A stretch of 64,000 nucleotides of DNA from Apium graveolens (lineage: Eukaryota; Streptophyta; Magnoliopsida; Apiales; Apiaceae). The notes below the pieces were generated by a model. The model worked only from the letters and a program-made list of their open reading frames with translations. It ran no database searches and was not told where the DNA came from. Made by a program: the position numbers and the translations under genes. Below are positions 61,401 to 64,000 of this stretch, piece after piece (the stretch's first letter is position 1; every line of letters starts with the position of its first letter). The stretch spans positions 92,553,671-92,617,670 of the forward strand of contig NC_133653.1 in NCBI RefSeq assembly GCF_009905375.1, given 5' to 3'.

Positions 61401-62511
61401 AGCTAATTGTATACACCAAATTCATCATCATAATACTTGTAATGAAAGATGAAAAATCATGATACCCAAATTCTTTGTTAAGGCTATTAGCAGTAGCTGT
61501 GGCAGCCTTCCCCCCACCATATCTTGCCACAAAATCATCCTTGACACGTTCTAGGAATGCTATAGGTACCTGTCTACCAGATGCTTCATCTGCAACCACA
61601 CAGTATGCTGGAAAAGGAAAACAATCAAACTTTGTTTTTTCATCCCTCATAATTTATATGTACTGACGAAAATAAAACAAAATTCTGTTTCTAATAACGT
61701 TAGCATCTGTAATTAAATCGGAATGAATATCAAACAGAACCGAAAAAACATGTAAAAATCATTAATGCAATTGCCCTATTCTAAACGGCTGCCTCAAGGG
61801 TTGTATCACTTTAGATTGTTCCTTTTAGTCATTTAGAGCATTAACCCTAGCATTGTATCGCGTAAGTAACAGAACAATGTTTTTAGGCTTTAAGACCACT
61901 AAGCCTAGCATTTGTATTTTGTAAGTAATAGCATAATGCATCATAGCACATAAGAGTTTCGTACAATGATTGTAGGCAACCTCCCTCCCTCCCTGGCTCC
62001 CTCCTTTCCTTTTAGTCCTGACAGACAAGATCTTAGTAGCTAGACAATATCCCATCACCAACTAAACTCTAATTTACTAACAAGGCAAATCACATTCCAC
62101 GTAAATCAAATGACCAACTAAATAAAAGAAAAACAAAACAAAAACAGGACAATTCAGACAACACTTATATTCTAATTCCACATCACAATTCAAAAATCCC
62201 AATAAAATGATTTGCACTAAGCAAACCAATTATCAAGAACTAAACATCAGAAACCAAATCACAACACCAAAACCTAAAAAAAAACATTAAGAAAAAGGGG
62301 GTGGAGAAAAGGGTAATTAACTGAAGCCATTATCGACGAGGTAATTGAAGGTATGGCCATCACAATTGTAAGTAAACTTGTTGCTAGAAGTAGGAAGCTT
62401 CTGGAGACACTGTAAAGCAATGGAATTGAAATTCCCACTGAACTCTGTGTACTCAGCAAGAACAACGCTTCCACGAGCCACGAATGCGTAGATCAGTGTC
62501 TTCTGTCCCAT
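58442..62511 (-). CDS. VAMP72: VAMP721/722-like R-SNARE (vesicle-associated membrane protein)
   Basis: Five exons: 62511-62322, 61607-61466, 61359-61239, 59845-59783 and 58591-58442. All junctions are GT-AG and phases agree (190+142+121+63+150 nt), giving 221 residues, the usual family length. The N-terminal longin domain (about 1-125) starts [14 protein letters not shown] and includes [19 protein letters not shown] and [10 protein letters not shown]. The R-SNARE motif (about 128-188) has [12 protein letters not shown] and [18 protein letters not shown], with the zero-layer arginine at 155. A single membrane anchor (about 196-213) precedes a short CQGFNCGK tail. These proteins sit on secretory vesicles, pair with SYP1-type Qa-SNAREs at the plasma membrane and act in secretion, cytokinesis and pathogen-induced exocytosis. 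It looks intact. I cannot separate 721, 722 and 726 types. Confidence 0.97.
59086..59098. repeat. Poly(C) tract in VAMP intron 4
   Basis: Run of ten C residues in intron 4 (58592-59782), prone to length variation. Confidence 0.85.
60017..60069. repeat. TATG/TA/AAT compound microsatellite in VAMP intron 3
   Basis: (TATG)n, then (TA)n, then (AAT)n in one tract inside intron 3 (59846-61238). Confidence 0.88.
60853..61087. repeat. Two-copy tandem duplication in VAMP intron 3
   Basis: Copies of about 118 bases (60853-60970 and 60971-61087) sharing AAATAACTAAAAGCATATC, ACTCTACTCAAAAGCATACA and CCACCCATCTCAATTT. Confidence 0.88.
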
Positions 62512-62605
62512 TTTTTGTTTTGTTGGGACAAGACTCTAACTCAAACTCAACTCAACTCTGTTTCAAACCAGATCTCAGATTTTGTACAGGGTATATATGG
62601 TTTTA
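62512..62605 (-). promoter_or_regulatory. VAMP gene leader and TATA region
   Basis: On the minus strand CATATATACCC at 62591-62601 lies about 80 bases upstream of the ATG and is the only TATA-like box at the right distance. Confidence 0.5.
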
Positions 62606-62830
62606 AAATACACTTGTCATTTTAGACTATATAAACCTTGTATTCCTACGGGGAATTTTGTATTTGGGGAAATCATACATTCCATAGTTTAATAAAAATC
62701 CGTTCAATTTGGTGATAAAATTAAATACAGTCAATTTTAAATGAGAAATAATAATGTAGCAAAAATTTATCACAAAATTTATTTCAAATAACATTGGGTA
62801 ATAGCTCTGTTCTAAAAATCACCAATTTTA

Positions 62831-63027
62831 CCGATTAATCACCTGATTAATCATTTTAATATACTCCGTTGATTCGATTTTATAATCCGATTAATCACTG
62901 CACTTTTTTCTTAAATTTATATATTTAGTTTAATAAATTATTTATTTTTATATTTTATTAAATATATCCGATTAATGATCGGATTAATCAATTCGATTAA
63001 TCACCAATTATCCGATTAATCACTAAA
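62831..63027. repeat. GATTAATC cluster
   Basis: Six exact copies of the self-complementary octamer GATTAATC and one near copy within about 200 bases, several in the longer form CCGATTAATCAC. Probably a small repeat-derived block; regulatory function is unproven. Confidence 0.8.
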
Positions 63028-63142
63028 GGATTGCTATACCGAATAATGTTGATTCCCGCTTTTTATAACAATGGGTAAGAGTATATATATAATTATTTTT
63101 ATAAAATGACGGGTTACCAACTTACTGTGTATACATAAATTG

Positions 63143-63180
63143 TACTCCCTCCGTCCCACCAGGTTCCTTACAGTTACTAA
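63143..63180. repeat. Single Stowaway-like terminal repeat
   Basis: TACTCCCTCCGTCCCACCAG matches a Stowaway terminus with its TA, but no inverted partner is seen before the window ends. A truncated element or solitary end. Confidence 0.55.
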
Positions 63181-63510
63181 TTTGGCTGTCCCACCCATTT
63201 TTTTACATTACCAAAAATAGTAACTTTATATTATTATTTTAATCCTCTTTTTATCTTACCAACCCATACCCATTATCTTAATCACCGATTACTATCTTAA
63301 TTAACCATGTTTTATAATTTAAAACTAATTATGCACGTTTGACACTATAATCACTTTTGACCCATTTCACTCTCTCACTTCCCATTTCATTCTCTCTTTC
63401 TTCGTCTTGGGTCTTCGTCTTCTCCACTGATATATTATGAACCCTAATTCCGCCCCCAAATTTTTCGTTTATTTCCCTCGCTTACCATCAATCAAATAGA
63501 TGTAAATGTA

Positions 63511-63781
63511 ATGAAAAATAGCAATCACAAATCAGCCCCAACCTATGGTTTTGATTCCGAAACCATATCGTCTTCATCGTTACCGATCCCCGGAACAGAT
63601 TTTTCTATATATATAATCGAAAATTACCTGGATTTGTTTGAAGTTGTGGAGGACACGCCGGAAAAAGTGAGAAAAGATGAACTACAACGAAGCTTAAGCA
63701 ATATCAGGGCGACGAAGAGGTTGAAATTTGATGACCCAACTGGTCTCTTACATATTTTTCTTCCTCGGTTCTTTAATTCAG
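63511..63781 (+). CDS. Candidate first exon of an unrecognised gene
   Basis: ATG at 63511 opens a frame (MKNSNHKSAPTYGFDSE...) that runs to a good splice donor, CAG|GTATAG, at 63781/63782. The protein has a serine-rich start, the acidic stretch YLDLFEVVEDTPEKVRKDEL and a basic RATKRLKF. I recognise no domain. A C/T-rich leader lies upstream at 63365-63430. Continuation exons would lie beyond the window and may be disturbed by the LTR-like terminus at 63988. It could also be a non-coding open frame. Confidence 0.3.
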
Positions 63782-63987
63782 GTATAGTATGTCATGTTCT
63801 TTACTAGATTTTGTTGATATGATCTTGCTTCCCTAGATTTTTTTCTATGATTTTGCTGATATGATTTTATTTATTTCTTGTTGATTTAATTAGATGACTT
63901 CCTAGTAGCAGACCTTGTCTAAGCCAGTCCTGATACAAGAGTCTTTTCAGACTTAATTTACAAGAATATTATAGCAAGCAAGCAGGT

Positions 63988-64000
63988 TGTTAGGTCCCAA
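63988..64000. mobile_element. Possible terminus of a SIRE-like LTR at window edge
   Basis: TGTTAGGTCCCAA matches the LTR terminus at 25125 (TGTTAGGTCCCGA) in 12 of 13 bases. Only 13 bases are visible, so this is suggestive. Upstream sequence does not contain the primer-binding site found beside the other copies. Confidence 0.35.

Larger units (their letters stand above)
62606..63510. other. Divergent intergenic region between VAMP gene and downstream exon
   Basis: About 900 bases between two outward-facing transcription units. It contains a cluster of GATTAATC octamers (62831-63027), an unpaired Stowaway-like end at 63145, and a C/T-rich leader-like stretch (63365-63430). Confidence 0.5.

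Noticed and set aside
61975..62010. G-quadruplex regulatory element in VAMP intron 1 (CCCTCCCTCCC run)
   Set aside because: A short C-rich run; no four clean G3 tracts with conserved spacing, so structure is not supported.

Overview
This is nuclear DNA from a flowering plant, most likely a eudicot. The evidence is spliced host genes with GT-AG introns, plant-specific gene families (a BOI-type RING ligase and a VAMP72-type R-SNARE), and intergenic space filled with nested Ty1/copia and Ty3/gypsy LTR retrotransposons. The sequence alone does not fix the species. No prokaryotic operon, CRISPR array, rRNA or tRNA gene was seen.

Layout. (1) Positions 1-27161 are an old minus-strand SIRE/Maximus-like copia element. 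Its order along + coordinates is internal leader (1-763), LTR (764-2774 plus 14007-14008), internal region (14009-25124) and LTR (25125 to about 27155-27161). Leader sequence follows both LTRs, so this looks like an LTR-internal-LTR-internal tandem whose first unit runs off the left edge. Two elements sit inside it: an Athila-type gypsy element (2775-14001) in the left LTR, and a solo LTR (21550-23126) with a perfect AGTTA duplication in the gag/pol region. (2) Positions 27162-28480 hold pieces of two other copia elements. (3) Positions 28529-29870 hold a Stowaway MITE and a hAT-like MITE, each with its target-site duplication. (4) A three-exon BOI/BRG-type RING E3 ligase gene lies on the minus strand at 30028-31583. 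(5) Positions 32774-51165 are a minus-strand Tat/Ogre-lineage gypsy element with ATTTA duplications. A deletion joins its primer-binding site directly to RNase H, and its 3' region carries three kinds of tandem array (44880-48230). A Tekay/Del chromovirus (33223-44681) with 3.1-kb LTRs is nested in its 3' LTR. (6) Positions 51171-58440 are AT-rich intergenic DNA with a 5'-truncated LINE tail (about 54801-55090). (7) A five-exon VAMP721/722-like gene lies on the minus strand at 58442-62511. (8) A divergently oriented candidate first exon (63511-63781) follows, and the last 13 bases match the terminus of the SIRE-like LTR.

The two confident host genes are intact. One is a nuclear or cytoplasmic ubiquitin ligase of the BOI family; the other is a secretory-pathway vesicle SNARE. 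They share no obvious pathway. None of the retroelements has an intact gag-pol: all carry nonsense codons, frameshifts or deletions. The most informative structures are the tandem SIRE-like element, the Tat 3'-region arrays, the flipped TATA-hairpin loop between the two Tat LTRs, and an Athila third reading frame with its own promoter-like region. I found no convincing new biochemical system.
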